From Tubulinosema ratisbonensis (Eukaryota > Microsporidia > Tubulinosematidae): a DNA stretch of 13,236 bases. A model generated the notes under the pieces. It was not told the origin of the DNA and ran no database searches. It saw nothing but the letters and a program-made list of their open reading frames with translations. The DNA is taken from the NCBI GenBank assembly GCA_004000155.1, contig RCSS01000274.1:1-13236 (forward strand), given 5' to 3'. The position numbers were made by a program, and so were the translations under genes. Shown piece by piece: positions 1 to 8,999 of this stretch. The stretch's first letter is position 1, and each line of letters starts with the position of its first letter.

Positions 1-888
1 TTACATGAATAATCTTTGATACAATAATAATTAAATAGTTCTCGCTATTATTTCTACTTTTTTAATTATAAGATAAAGAAAGTTGGCACAAAAAAATAAA
101 ATAAAAATTTTATGAATATTTAATTATTAAAATATTTAATATGTTTAAATTGGTTATTTTCTTTATATAGTGACATAAAAAACTTTGAACCCCATCATGT
201 ATAACCATTTTATTATCGATTTATTAAAATTTTAAACTTTACTTTTATAGTATGTAGACAATAGTGCATTAAAGAGCAGTTATAATGAAGTTGCAAAAAT
301 CTTAAAACCTTTTACACCAAAATATAATTTGTAAAATTTGGTCATATTTTCAAACTTTAAAAAAACTTTGAAATTTAAATACAAATCACCACGTGTTTTT
401 TGTACAATATTTCATATAATTAGTAAAAACCTCTAAATCAATAAAATTTTTATCTAAAATTTTGCATGTCCTACTTGTCGATTAATTTTCTCGTTTCGTT
501 AAAAGTTTTTTTTAATAAAACAGATTTTCTTGTAAAGTTATTGCATTTTAAACACAAACACTTTTTATTAAAAAAATATAGTTGTTTAAATTTTAATAAA
601 TCAAAATTTCAGAGCTTTAGTAAAAAATATTCTATCAATTTTTCATAAAATTTTACTAACTGAACCCATCAAAAATTTTCTAAATTAAGATTTTATTTTA
701 ATAGCTAATTAAACACAAATAATGTACGATTTTATACATTCATTAGATTTTAAACAACAGATATTTCAGTTTAAATCAAAAATATCGTTTTTACATTGTT
801 AAAAATAATAAATGCTCAAAAAGTATTTTTAAAACTCTTATCTTTTATCTCAGAATTATACTTACCATAATAAAAATTTTTTACTGCC
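1..888. other. Intergenic, no convincing gene
   Basis: This stretch is very AT-rich and stop-dense in all frames. A 60-codon reading frame at 466-648 (+) has a Phe/Lys/Ser/Asn composition typical of chance translation of A/T runs and shows no domain, so I do not call it. Only the last 20 bases, the element before the next gene, carry an interpretable signal. Confidence 0.6.
872..885 (+). promoter_or_regulatory. Start-proximal element shared with the paralog
   Basis: The bases AAAAATTTTTTACT end three bases before the ATG at 889. The last 13 of these are identical to the bases ending one base before the ATG of the paralog at 11875 (-). A near match, AAATTTTTTAACT, precedes an ATG at 4755 (-). 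Microsporidian genes often carry short core signals right next to the start codon, so this could be a transcription-start element. It could also be residual homology from the duplication. The A/T runs make part of the match cheap. Confidence 0.35.
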
Positions 889-1722
889 ATGAATTTTATC
901 TTGATAACATTAGGAATAACAGCTGTTGTTGTTTATATTTTAGGAAACACAATGAACAAATACTTTTCTCGTGTAGAGGAAGAATTAACTCACAAAAAAG
1001 GTTACGTTAGAAATCAAAGTGAAACTAATTCACAATCACAGGTTGGTAAAGTCAAATATTTTAACAGTCTAAAAAATACTTATAAACATTCATTAGCATC
1101 AAAACATAGTAAAGAGTACTTGAACATGGGATTCAAGTTTTCAATTAATTATTCTAGTATTTCTTATGTTGACACAAATAGCTATGAGAAACTTTTTGGT
1201 TTGGTACCAAAAGATATGGAAATCATTTTGTTCAATTTTACCGACGAAAATTTTTTTACTACCGATTTTAAATTGATAGATTATATGAGAAAGAACAACG
1301 GCATTAAAAATAAAAGATGGACAAATTTTACTTATCAAAACATTGGATCGAGCATTGTGAAATACGGAGTTTCAACATTTAATCGTGGAAAAATAATTCA
1401 TATTCCTCTTCTGGTGCCCAAAACTGAAGGTTGTAAAAAAGAGCTAAAAAGACGCTACGCAATTTTATCTGGTTACATCAATAATATTTTAAAAAAATTT
1501 AAAGGAAGTCCCACAAAAAAGAAAACTTTTATTTTTAATATCAATCAATTTGAAAAGGATTTTGTTGATGATACTGAGGAAATGAGTCTTGCTTTAAAAA
1601 AACTATCAAGTGCTGCAAAAAGTATTGTGACTGGTGCTATGTGTGATTATCTTGGCACAGATGTTTTTATTTTAAATTCTAAAATTGAAAAAACTCCATA
1701 TCTCAAATTTGGCAATAAATAA
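889..1722 (+). CDS. Membrane-anchored protein, paralog A (possible macro-like domain)
   Basis: This 277-residue protein belongs to no family I recognise directly. Residues about 3-20 form one hydrophobic helix followed by basic residues (NKYFSR), which suggests an uncleaved N-terminal anchor. Residues 21-95 are a polar linker. Residues about 96-265 form a compact domain shared with the gene at 11102-11875 (-). Matching blocks are FNFTDENFF (115-123) with INFTQKHLA, NNGIKNK with SRGVRNR, TFNRGKIIHIPL (163-174) with NFNQGKVLHVFL, and KKTFIFNINQFEKDFVDD (211-228) with KVTFILKLDQFKKSLSDD. The order of hydrophobic strands and helices resembles a macro domain, but the usual NAAN and GGG motifs are absent, so ADP-ribose binding is only a guess. 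The start is the first ATG and has the shared element before it. The stop lies within AATAAATAAA, a possible poly(A) signal. I am confident it is a gene and not confident of its function. Confidence 0.85.
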   Translation: MNFILITLGITAVVVYILGNTMNKYFSRVEEELTHKKGYVRNQSETNSQSQVGKVKYFNSLKNTYKHSLASKHSKEYLNMGFKFSINYSSISYVDTNSYEKLFGLVPKDMEIILFNFTDENFFTTDFKLIDYMRKNNGIKNKRWTNFTYQNIGSSIVKYGVSTFNRGKIIHIPLLVPKTEGCKKELKRRYAILSGYINNILKKFKGSPTKKKTFIFNINQFEKDFVDDTEEMSLALKKLSSAAKSIVTGAMCDYLGTDVFILNSKIEKTPYLKFGNK

Positions 1723-2896
1723 ATTCGTTCTGAAAAAATGCTTATTTTAGTTCAATAAATGATTAAAATTTTCTAAAAAAAACTTAAATCTTGCAAAAAT
1801 ATAATATCATTTTTAAAAATAGAACCTTAATGAAAAAAAATTTTTTAATTTTTAACTCTGAATAATCTAAAGAATAAATTTATAAATGTTAGTTTTTGTA
1901 ATTAAATATGACAGAACATAATAAAATTTATCTCAAACTATTAATCTTTATACTTTTTTTACTGTATTTTTAGACCTTTAAACAAAAACAATTTTGTAGA
2001 TTAAAATAAAAGAAGATTTTTTAATTAATTAAAGTTGATCTAAGAAAATACTACCAAATTTAAAGCAAGAATTTTATAAAACTATTTAAAGATTAAGGTT
2101 ATTAACTTCATTTGTATTTTTTTCACTTCGGATTCTATGTTTACTAATAGTTTTTTTTTAAAAAAATATTAAATATTTAACGCAGTAAAATTCTAAAAAG
2201 ATAATAAATAAATGAAATCAAAACATGCAGTAAAGCCGATTCTTAACACTTTTCATTTTTTCATGTCTATGAAATTAATATTTTATATGAATTCAAATTT
2301 ATTCAGAGTTGATTTTAGGTACTTCAAACGAAAATTCGGTACAAGTCTCTTTAAAAAGAACCATCAATCTTCTTTTATTCCTATGTGGCATCTTTTAGTT
2401 GTAAAACAATATTTTTCGTTAATTATAACCATATACAAAAAGACTTTAATAACTAAACAAACATTTAAATCGTTAAAAATGTGTTAGGATATAAAATAAA
2501 AACAGAAATGAAAAACCTTGACAAATCAATTTATTTAAAACCAATAAACCATAAATATTTGGTAATCTCTAAAAAAAATGTATTTTTATTAAAGTATTTT
2601 TTATAGATGATTTTTTAGGGAAATGAAGTTACATGGTTTATTTTTTAAGTAATAATATTTTTCTGGATCATTTTATCTTCTTAAGTAATAAACTTTACAA
2701 ATAAAAAGCTAATTACATTTTTTACTTGTATTTTACTTATATATTTCTTTGTTATCTTGATAATAAATTATTCTTTTGTTTTTAAATTTTCTTTTTTTCC
2801 GAGTCAAATATTCAAAAGTCCTATTAGTTCACTTATGTTAATTTGAAAATAATATTTGTGTGTCTTTCGAATTTTGATGGTTAATTTATATTTATG

Positions 2897-2936
2897 ACTT
2901 ACCTGACCTAAGTAAACACCTCCCTTTCGAGGTATT
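2897..2936. other. G+C-richer island with two adjacent hairpins and a splice-signal 9-mer
   Basis: Two small stem-loops lie side by side. ACTTA (2897-2901) pairs with TAAGT (2909-2913) around a 7-base loop. AACACCTC (2915-2922) pairs with GAGGTATT (2929-2936) around a 6-base loop. The second stem has one C-A mismatch on +, which becomes a G-U pair on -, so a - strand RNA would fold better. The bases ACTTACCTG (2897-2905) equal the 5' end of U1 snRNA, or the complement of a perfect CAG|GTAAGT donor. Whether this is an RNA gene, a splice site or a decayed gene is unresolved. Confidence 0.3.
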
Positions 2937-3250
2937 GACTGTCTAAATATCCTTACCTTCTTAGTTTTGATTGTAAATCTAAAGAAAAATATCTTATTGA
3001 TCATATCTTTTAAAATCGATCTAAAATTGCATTATTGTTCAATTATCATATTAAATAAATTGACTAACTATTTTAATTTAATTACTTTTTCAACTATAAC
3101 GTAACAAAGGTAATTATTTGATTTACCTTTTATAGAAATTTTATTAAACTAAAAAATATTTTCATGTCTGATATAAAAAAAATTTAAAAACCAACTTTGG
3201 GAAAAAATTGAAAAATTTATCATTTAAAAAAGTAAAATTTTATAAAAAAA

Positions 3251-3253
3251 NNN
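3251..3253. other. Assembly gap (NNN)
   Basis: Three ambiguous bases sit between A/T homopolymer runs, 26 bases beyond the stop codon of the gamma-tubulin complex gene. They indicate a draft assembly and possibly a gap of nominal rather than measured size. Nearby single-base frame breaks should be read with that in mind. Confidence 0.95.
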
Positions 3254-3279
3254 TTTACGTTAACAAATTCATTTAAAAA

Positions 3280-4485
3280 TTAAACATCTCCTCTGCAATA
3301 TTCTTTGTAATCAAACTCTTCAAAAAAGATTTTAAGCCCTAAAGATAAATCCTCTTTACCAACCAAACAAGTAACCTCACACAAATCCTTTTTCTCCAAA
3401 ATCAACCCAATCATCCTCAAAATCAATTCAAACTTATTGCTTAAAACTAAAAAAACTCTCAACACAAAATTTATCTTCTCTTTCAAATCACTTATTAACA
3501 TAAACACATCGCAACAATCTTGTTCAGTTTTAAAATTAATCTCGTTTATAAACTGTTCAATGATAAATGAATTTATTCGGTCACATTTTCTTTTTGTGTA
3601 ATGAAGTAATAACAATATTCTGAAAATTATTTTTAGCTCTTTTAAATTACTTTTTGATAAAAATATTTTTAGAAATGGAAAATCTAATTCTAAACTTATA
3701 TCATCAAATTCATAAGAAAATGTTGATTCTAGGTTTAGGAAAGAGGTAAGTGATTCTTCTTTAATTATTTTAAATGGGTAGTCATGTTTGTTGATAAGAA
3801 ATTCGGATATTTTGCTTTCATCTGACATCAAAATATATTTTTTAACTAAGTTTACCTCTTTTTTTATTTCGGTAAAGAAAAGATTGTTAAAAGTTAAGTA
3901 ATTTTTTTGGTAAATATTGTAAATATCATTAAAATTGGTAAAATTGTATTCTTTCGTGTCAAAATTCATTTTATTACCAAAGAATCTTTTGGTAAAATAA
4001 ATAAACACCCCACCTTTTAAAATCATTTCTTTGTATTCATCAGGTACTAATTTATCAACCAAAAATTTATGTTCTAAAGCACAATCCCCAAAATCTAACT
4101 CTCTCTTCTTAACAATAGTATTATTCTTATAGCACCCATAAATCATCCACAGCTCAACAGATTTTGTAATTGATTCGTTAAACAATTTAATTATTAAATC
4201 TGAACAGGTAAAATAATAAAAATAATCATAAATTTCTTTTATGTCTTTTCTATTTAAAAATGATTCTAAAAGAATGTACAGTTTTTCTTGCGAAGATATT
4301 TTTAAAATTGATTTGTAAAAATTTATCAGTTGCTCTGACAAATAGTTTGAGATGTAATAGTTTTTTTGAGAGGATATTAGATTGTTTTGTAGGAATATTA
4401 GTTTTTCTGAGAGTAGAGTGAATGGATCTGAGGATATTTGTTGTTTTGAGCAAAGTTTTGTGATTAGTGATTTGGTTTTCAACAT
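3280..4485 (-). CDS. Gamma-tubulin complex component, Spc97/GCP2-like, strongly reduced
   Basis: This 401-residue protein is probably a subunit of the gamma-tubulin complex, which nucleates microtubules at the spindle plaque. I recognise it from a series of family landmarks in the right order. VELWMIYG (110-117) corresponds to the GCP 'EKWIYRG' region. MILKGGVFIYF (154-164) corresponds to 'ILxTGKYLNVxR'. VKKYILMSDESKISEFL (214-230) corresponds to the 'RYFLMDQGDFFxxF' helix. LELDFPFLKIFLSKSN then LKELKIIFRILLLLHYTKR (265-299) corresponds to 'WPLSLIISRKALTKYQLIFRHL'. The last block is closer to GCP2/Spc97 than to GCP3/Spc98. About 100 C-terminal residues of helical character follow. The region before residue 110 is only about half the length seen in animals and yeast, so the N-terminal gamma-ring domain is minimal or partly encoded in the upstream frame at 4479-4755. 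The first ATG is used, since an in-frame stop lies four codons before it. The gene stands alone except for the 7-base overlap with that upstream frame. Confidence 0.8.
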   Translation of the reverse strand: MLKTKSLITKLCSKQQISSDPFTLLSEKLIFLQNNLISSQKNYYISNYLSEQLINFYKSILKISSQEKLYILLESFLNRKDIKEIYDYFYYFTCSDLIIKLFNESITKSVELWMIYGCYKNNTIVKKRELDFGDCALEHKFLVDKLVPDEYKEMILKGGVFIYFTKRFFGNKMNFDTKEYNFTNFNDIYNIYQKNYLTFNNLFFTEIKKEVNLVKKYILMSDESKISEFLINKHDYPFKIIKEESLTSFLNLESTFSYEFDDISLELDFPFLKIFLSKSNLKELKIIFRILLLLHYTKRKCDRINSFIIEQFINEINFKTEQDCCDVFMLISDLKEKINFVLRVFLVLSNKFELILRMIGLILEKKDLCEVTCLVGKEDLSLGLKIFFEEFDYKEYCRGDV

Positions 4486-4755
4486 TGAAGGTTTTCTTCA
4501 TCTACGAAAGGAAGTAACAAATCGTAATTTTCTGTATTCGCGTTAATAAGAAACCTTTTTTGAATTATCGATTGAACTAAAGAGCTTACAATCTTTTCGC
4601 GTTCTGTTAAACTAGAAAAAGTTCCTGTCCTATGTTGTGTCAGATCACTTCCAAGAACTAGGTATGTTTCCATGGTTCTTTCTACAGTATTTAGAGTAAA
4701 TAAATAAATAGAAATACCCAAAGTTACCCCTCCAACGGCTGCAGCAAGAAGACAT
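4479..4755 (-). pseudogene. Coding-like segment with broken frame upstream of the GCP gene
   Basis: One frame, open from about 4820 down to the stop at 4479, reads like protein. A membrane-helix-like stretch (CLLAAAVGGVTLGISIYLF) is followed by about 70 polar residues containing SSLTEREKIVSSLVQSIIQK. It has no upstream ATG; the only in-frame one is at 4673, leaving 64 residues without the helix. The best-placed ATG (4755, behind AAATTTTTTAACT) is one base out of frame. At the other end the frame overlaps the GCP start as ATGTTGA, and one extra A in the GAAGAAAACC run would fuse the two. Models: a separate small membrane protein with a sequence error after its ATG; the missing GCP N-terminus with an error near 4495; a 46-base intron (4727-4682, GTAACT...TAG), which restores frame from ATG 4755 and gives 76 residues without the helix; or a true pseudogene. 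I cannot choose. I recognise no family. Confidence 0.45.
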
Positions 4756-4757
4756 TT

Positions 4758-4770
4758 AGTTAAAAAATTT
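4758..4770 (-). promoter_or_regulatory. Variant of the start-proximal element before ATG 4755
   Basis: Read on the - strand, AAATTTTTTAACT ends two bases before an ATG at 4755. It matches the element before both paralogs (AAAATTTTTTACT) apart from one inserted A and a shorter leading A run. It supports a real start near 4755, but A/T runs of this kind are common in this window. Confidence 0.25.
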
Positions 4771-6261
4771 ATGGGTATTCTTAAATTAAAAATATAAAAT
4801 TGTTCTAAGAATATTAAATGTTTTTAAAATTTGATTTTTTTATTTCAATATTGTATTAAGTACAAACCAAAATCTAAGCAATAATTATTTATTTTTGACT
4901 CTGAATATAAAAAAAAAATAGAAATGATAAATCAAAAAAGGGGTTTACTTGAAACGTTCTTTTATACTAGGTAAAGAATTATTTATAAAAATCTTACTAT
5001 CTTTAAATTTTGAATTTAAGAAATGAAATAAATATTGTGAAGATTAAAAAAGATTTTTATAAATTTATATAAGAAAGACTAAAATTTTTTCACAAAATGT
5101 TTTTTCACTTAAGATTTATATATCGTTTATCAAATCGGAACCTCAAGCTAAACTTTAAAAAATTTTCTTACTTGTCGTATCCTGAGGGATATGACCTAAA
5201 AAATATGTGTTCAAATAAATTAAGTTAATCTTTTGTTAGATTTACAATTTCTTTCCTGTTAGACATAAGTATTTATATTCAAAAAGCTATAAAAAAGAAA
5301 ATTAGAAATAAAAGAGTTAATTCCACGTCTAAGAAGTTATCTTATAAGTTATGCCAAAACTATGTAATAAAATTTTAAAATACAGATTATCAAAAAAGAT
5401 ATGCAATAAAAATGTTGTTTAATAGTAATTAAACGAAATTTGCTCTAAAATACGCTTTCTTCATATAGATTTTAAGATTAAAATGAATTAAATATCGAAA
5501 CAATAATATAATAAAAGGATTTACTTTGAAAACAATATATTGAAAGTTTTTTAACTAAAACCTTTATAATAAGATTAACCTTTCGATATATTATCTCATA
5601 TTTTTTCAAATTATTATTTGTATATTTATTCGCTAATTTATACTTTTGAATAAATAGAATGTGATTGTTACAAAATTGAATAATATTAAAAAACAAGGAG
5701 TCAAATTCAAAATTATTTTAAGAAAATAACACAAGAATATTTTAAAATATTTTAAATGAATATGGACCATAAAAATAATATAATAATATTAAACTGATCA
5801 AAAAGAAAACCTTTTATTTGTTTAAAAGTTAAAGAATAATAACAAATGTTTTTTAATTTCGAATTTATATTGTAAAACCTTTTCACATACATCATCAATT
5901 AAAATTTAGAACCTCGAACATAGTTATTCGATTTTAATTTTTATTTAAAAATAGAGGACCTTTGTACTATTTTTTAGAAAAAGCTTTTCTTGTTTTATTT
6001 TAAGAATTTACATATAGAAAACAATCAAAATTTTTTATCCTAAACTTAATTTGTAATTTTTAATGATTTTTTAAAATATACGATAATTTAAACACATTGT
6101 ATTTCAAAATTATGGCTGTTTTAACAAATTGATCAAGTTTATCGCGTAGTGATAAAATAAGTAAACATATTCATAACAAACAATTATCTTAAACTTCACA
6201 AGTAATGAAATACATCAAAAAGACTTTTGCCTATTTTTACCGAAAAATTTTTTCTATATTG

Positions 6262-6321
6262 TAGTGTAAAAAATAGTGAGTAATTGCTAATCAACAAAGA
6301 ATCAACTTATTTTTTACACTA
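6262..6321. repeat. 14-bp perfect inverted repeat with 32-base loop
   Basis: TAGTGTAAAAAATA (6262-6275) is followed at 6308-6321 by its exact reverse complement, TATTTTTTACACTA. The ends carry G and C bases, so the match is better than homopolymer chance. It could form a stem-loop or be a remnant of a small mobile element. No flanking duplication is obvious. Confidence 0.6.
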
Positions 6322-7383
6322 AGGACATGTATTATACTATGTATTATAACTTCAAGATTAAATTTTTATGCTGATAAGATACCATATCGATTTTAAATTT
6401 TATTTTAAAGCCATTAATTAAAAAAATTGTTTACCTTAGATAATTCAAATAACCCCTATTTATTTCTACGTGTTTATAGCAATTTATTTGTAAAATTCGT
6501 AGTATCTTTTAAACTGCATTTACAATATTTTACAAAATTAAAATGATAAACCTTCATTTTTAGCATTGAATCTATTTTTGAAATTTTTTAATGATTTACA
6601 GATAAAAATAGTTTTCTATAATAACATATCGTAAATAAATCAATAATATACTTTTTAGACCCCAAATCTGTAAACAATTGCCTCTTTTTTATTTTAATTA
6701 CGCACAAAAGTTTTTTAGCATAAACTTATTTAGAGATGCTTAACTTTACAACTCTAACCGCTTTAATCTTTATAAATTAAAATTAAGAAGATCTTAAAAT
6801 TTCAAGGTTACATTTTCTCTATAAAATTCTACCTAAGAACATTTTTTGGTTTCTTATTCCATCTGTTTTACTTATATACAGTTTTATTCGAACATATTAC
6901 AACAATTATTTTATCTACCTAAATTTCTATATAGGTAAAACATAATTCTATAATAACGATTTCAGATTAAATTTTTGACTGCGATTTTTCATATTTCTAG
7001 TCTACAAACTTATTAAATATCATTTTATTAAGATTATTTTTAATTTTATATTTGTAAAAAATTTTTTAAATATAAATTTTTTCCGGAAAATCCAATCAAG
7101 CGTTAAGTATATAAAATAATAAATTTATTTTTTTGAAATTTTGCAGAATGTAATCTTTATAACCTTAGAAATAAAAAAAGATTTTTTCATTATTTCAGGA
7201 TTTTTGGGGTTAAAATTATTAATACTAATTTTTTGTCCATTCGAATTTTATTATTTCATAATTTTATGAAAATATGTTATTAAAATTTTTTGATTGATAA
7301 AGTGCAATATAGAATAAAAGTTTTTTAAAAGGGTTACTAACGAAATTTCTTTGATTTATTTTGATAAGATTTTGCAAATCAAT

Positions 7384-7402
7384 ATTATCAAATTTTGATA
7401 AT
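7384..7402. repeat. 19-base near-perfect palindrome
   Basis: ATTATCAAA and TTTGATAAT are perfect reverse complements around a single T. It lies about 180 bases beyond the stop of the gene ending at 7584 (-). It could be a protein-binding site or a weak hairpin, but A/T palindromes are expected often here. Confidence 0.4.
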
Positions 7403-7583
7403 GAATTGCCCCTTTACTTAATTTACTAAATATATAAGAATGTTGATTGATAATGTGAAAAATGAGGGTTCAAACCAAAGATGAATTTAAATTTATGAAA
7501 ATACAAACTTTAAATAAATTTTGCGGTAAATAAACTATTAAAATACAAATTAGATAGGTTTGAAATATAATTTAAATAATAAT

Positions 7584-8042
7584 TTAACCACCAATACTCA
7601 GGCTAAATTCTTTAGTTGCACGGTCTAAGAATCTATATAGCAATTTCTCAAAATGTTTAAACCCGAATTCATTTCTAATTTCACTTAAAAGATTTTCTAA
7701 TTCACTTTTAAATGTATTGTGATCAATTTGACCATCATTCTCATAAAGAAATCTACTTATAATTGAACCACTAAGATCAAAAATAACATGTCCCAATTTT
7801 TTAGGATTATATGCAAATGATTTGCAAATACTTTTGTCACAACGTCTACAGTGTTGAATAATTTGATTTTTAACTTGTAAATTGATTCTTTTTACTATTT
7901 CAACAGCTTTATCTTCTATGGATTTAGTGTTATTGCTTGATGCATTGAATTCAGAAGACATTTTAAGTAATCTTTGCATCGTTAAACAGTTTCTAAATTC
8001 TTTTTTAGTTTGATATGTGAAACTAAAAAGAAAGACCAACAT
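7584..8042 (-). CDS. Unrecognised 152-residue protein with a short Cys cluster
   Basis: I do not recognise the family. The protein is probably soluble: after a short hydrophobic N-terminus (MLVFLFSF), too short for a confident signal or anchor, it is polar and largely helical. A compact cluster HCRRCDKSIC (H64, C65, C68, C73) could be half a metal site, though no second CxxC is present to complete a zinc finger. Residues 107-147 look like amphipathic helices (TFKSELENLLSEIRNEF, then HFEKLLYRFLDRATKEF). Its G+C and codon mix are closer to those of the firm genes than to flanking DNA. The ATG at 8042 is chosen because CCC lies three bases before it, a position typical of microsporidian start signals. 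Later ATGs at residues 22 and 28 are alternatives, the last giving 125 residues. It has no close neighbours. The gene is likely real but has no assigned function. Confidence 0.6.
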   Translation of the reverse strand: MLVFLFSFTYQTKKEFRNCLTMQRLLKMSSEFNASSNNTKSIEDKAVEIVKRINLQVKNQIIQHCRRCDKSICKSFAYNPKKLGHVIFDLSGSIISRFLYENDGQIDHNTFKSELENLLSEIRNEFGFKHFEKLLYRFLDRATKEFSLSIGG

Positions 8043-8045
8043 TAT

Positions 8046-8048
8046 GGG
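8046..8048 (-). promoter_or_regulatory. CCC motif before the 152-residue gene
   Basis: Read on the - strand, GACCCATA sits directly before the ATG at 8042. C runs are rare in this window, and CCC-like motifs immediately upstream of start codons are known in several microsporidia. The motif supports the long start and, weakly, the lineage assignment. Confidence 0.3.
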
Positions 8049-8950
8049 TCATTATTTCAAAATAAATATGTATGATAATTTATTGACAAGAAGAAAATAC
8101 TTTTTTATCATATAAAATGATAAAAAAATTCTTACGAGTTATAATGCGATAAAAGAATGTATTGAATATTTTTTAAATCTAAATTCTAATGACTTGAAAA
8201 ATATTCACTATTATTTTAATTATTAATTTATAGCTAAAAATTCCAATATTTCTTTAAATATTTTCTTGAAAAAATCAAAAAATCAAGGAAATTTTCTAGC
8301 TATTCTTATATTTCTTAAAAATATTATTTATAATCTTATCATGTTAAAGTTTCAATCTTTCTTTTAGCACGTTACTAACTAAAGAACAAATAAAAATATT
8401 TTTATGTTTTTTTTAAAATTAAATTGAAATAAGATTTTTACGTTGGGTTAATAAATGTAAAACAAAAGTCTAAAAGTAGTTTTAAATGTTAAAGATTCTC
8501 TGATTTAATTTATATTACAATGTTTTATCTTAATTTAAAAAAAATTTAAAAATTTACGGGTAAGTTTTGAGTAAAAACTCCATTCAATATTTTACAAGGT
8601 CAAATTGCTTAGTTTAAATTTAAGTATTCTGATAAAATAATAGCAGATATTGATAATAAATTATTATTATTACAGGTTATAAATATGAAGATAGTGTTCA
8701 AAAAAGCGCTGATAAAGCAACGATTTTTTTATCTTAAAAAATTATTTAACCTGAAAAAGCCCCAACTTTATTTATAATATTAAAGATGTAAAACTTTTCA
8801 TTAAATAAAACAAATCATTGATGACAGGTAATTACTACAGATCAAATAGGATAACAAAAGGAATGAAAATAAATTTTAGTAGAATATTTCCGTATTAATT
8901 AAGTTCGATTTATTTTTTGGAAAAAAATAAACTTAATATAAATGTTCTAT

Positions 8951-8999
8951 TACTTATAAATCATAAAACAAAAACCCCAAATGGAGTACTTATAAATCA
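8951..8999. repeat. Short direct repeat of 13 bases
   Basis: TACTTATAAATCA occurs at 8951-8963 and again at 8987-8999, a 36-base period. The spacer holds CCCC, unusual in this DNA. Only two copies are present, so it is not an array. It could be a small tandem duplication that has since diverged. Confidence 0.4.

Larger units (their letters stand above)
1723..3279. other. Intergenic, no convincing gene
   Basis: This stretch is mostly A/T runs. Two minor reading frames exist: 2212-2487 (+), 91 codons, rich in Phe, Lys and Met; and 2804-3004 (-), 66 codons, running through the G+C-richer island described separately. Neither shows a family motif, and neither has the CCC or AAAATTTTTTACT start signals seen at the better genes. 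The first could be a decayed gene. The stretch also holds the NNN gap. Confidence 0.5.
4771..7583. other. Intergenic desert, no convincing gene
   Basis: About 2.8 kb of nearly pure A/T sequence with short runs of a few G or C bases. The only long reading frame, 72 codons at 5478-5696 (-), is Ile/Asn/Lys/Phe-rich and looks like chance. Short inverted repeats occur, such as TATCC/GGATA near 5180 and TACCTA/TAGGTA at 6915-6936, along with the two stronger ones listed separately. I see no RNA gene and no recognisable transposon remains. Confidence 0.6.

Noticed and set aside
466..648. 60-codon + strand reading frame
   Set aside because: Phe/Lys/Ser-rich translation of A/T runs with no motif, no start signal and no similarity to the other genes.
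1141..1338. 65-codon - strand frame inside paralog A
   Set aside because: It is antisense to a supported gene whose sense frame aligns with the second paralog.
2212..2487. 91-codon + strand frame
   Set aside because: No recognisable motif, Met/Phe/Lys-rich and with no start-proximal signal; kept only as a possible remnant in the intergenic description.
2897..2913. Five-bp stem with 7-base loop like a tRNA anticodon arm
   Set aside because: The loop lacks U at position 33 on either strand, and there is no partner D arm or acceptor stem.
2844..2925. 82-base intron on the - strand from GTAAGT to an AG after AACTAAT
   Set aside because: Joining at these sites brings in a stop codon two codons later, so no gene model results.
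4250..4501. 83-codon - strand frame overlapping the GCP gene
   Set aside because: It lies in another frame of the well-supported GCP coding sequence and shows no family feature.
6499..6507. GTAGTATCT, as in the branch-point recognition region of U2 snRNA
   Set aside because: The conserved upstream GGCTAAGATCAA-type sequence of U2 is absent, as is any stem or Sm site in the right place; the 9-mer is mostly A/T and can occur by chance.
7467..7476. GGTTCAAACC resembling a tRNA T-loop
   Set aside because: The 5-bp T stem does not pair and no acceptor, D or anticodon arm can be placed around it on either strand.
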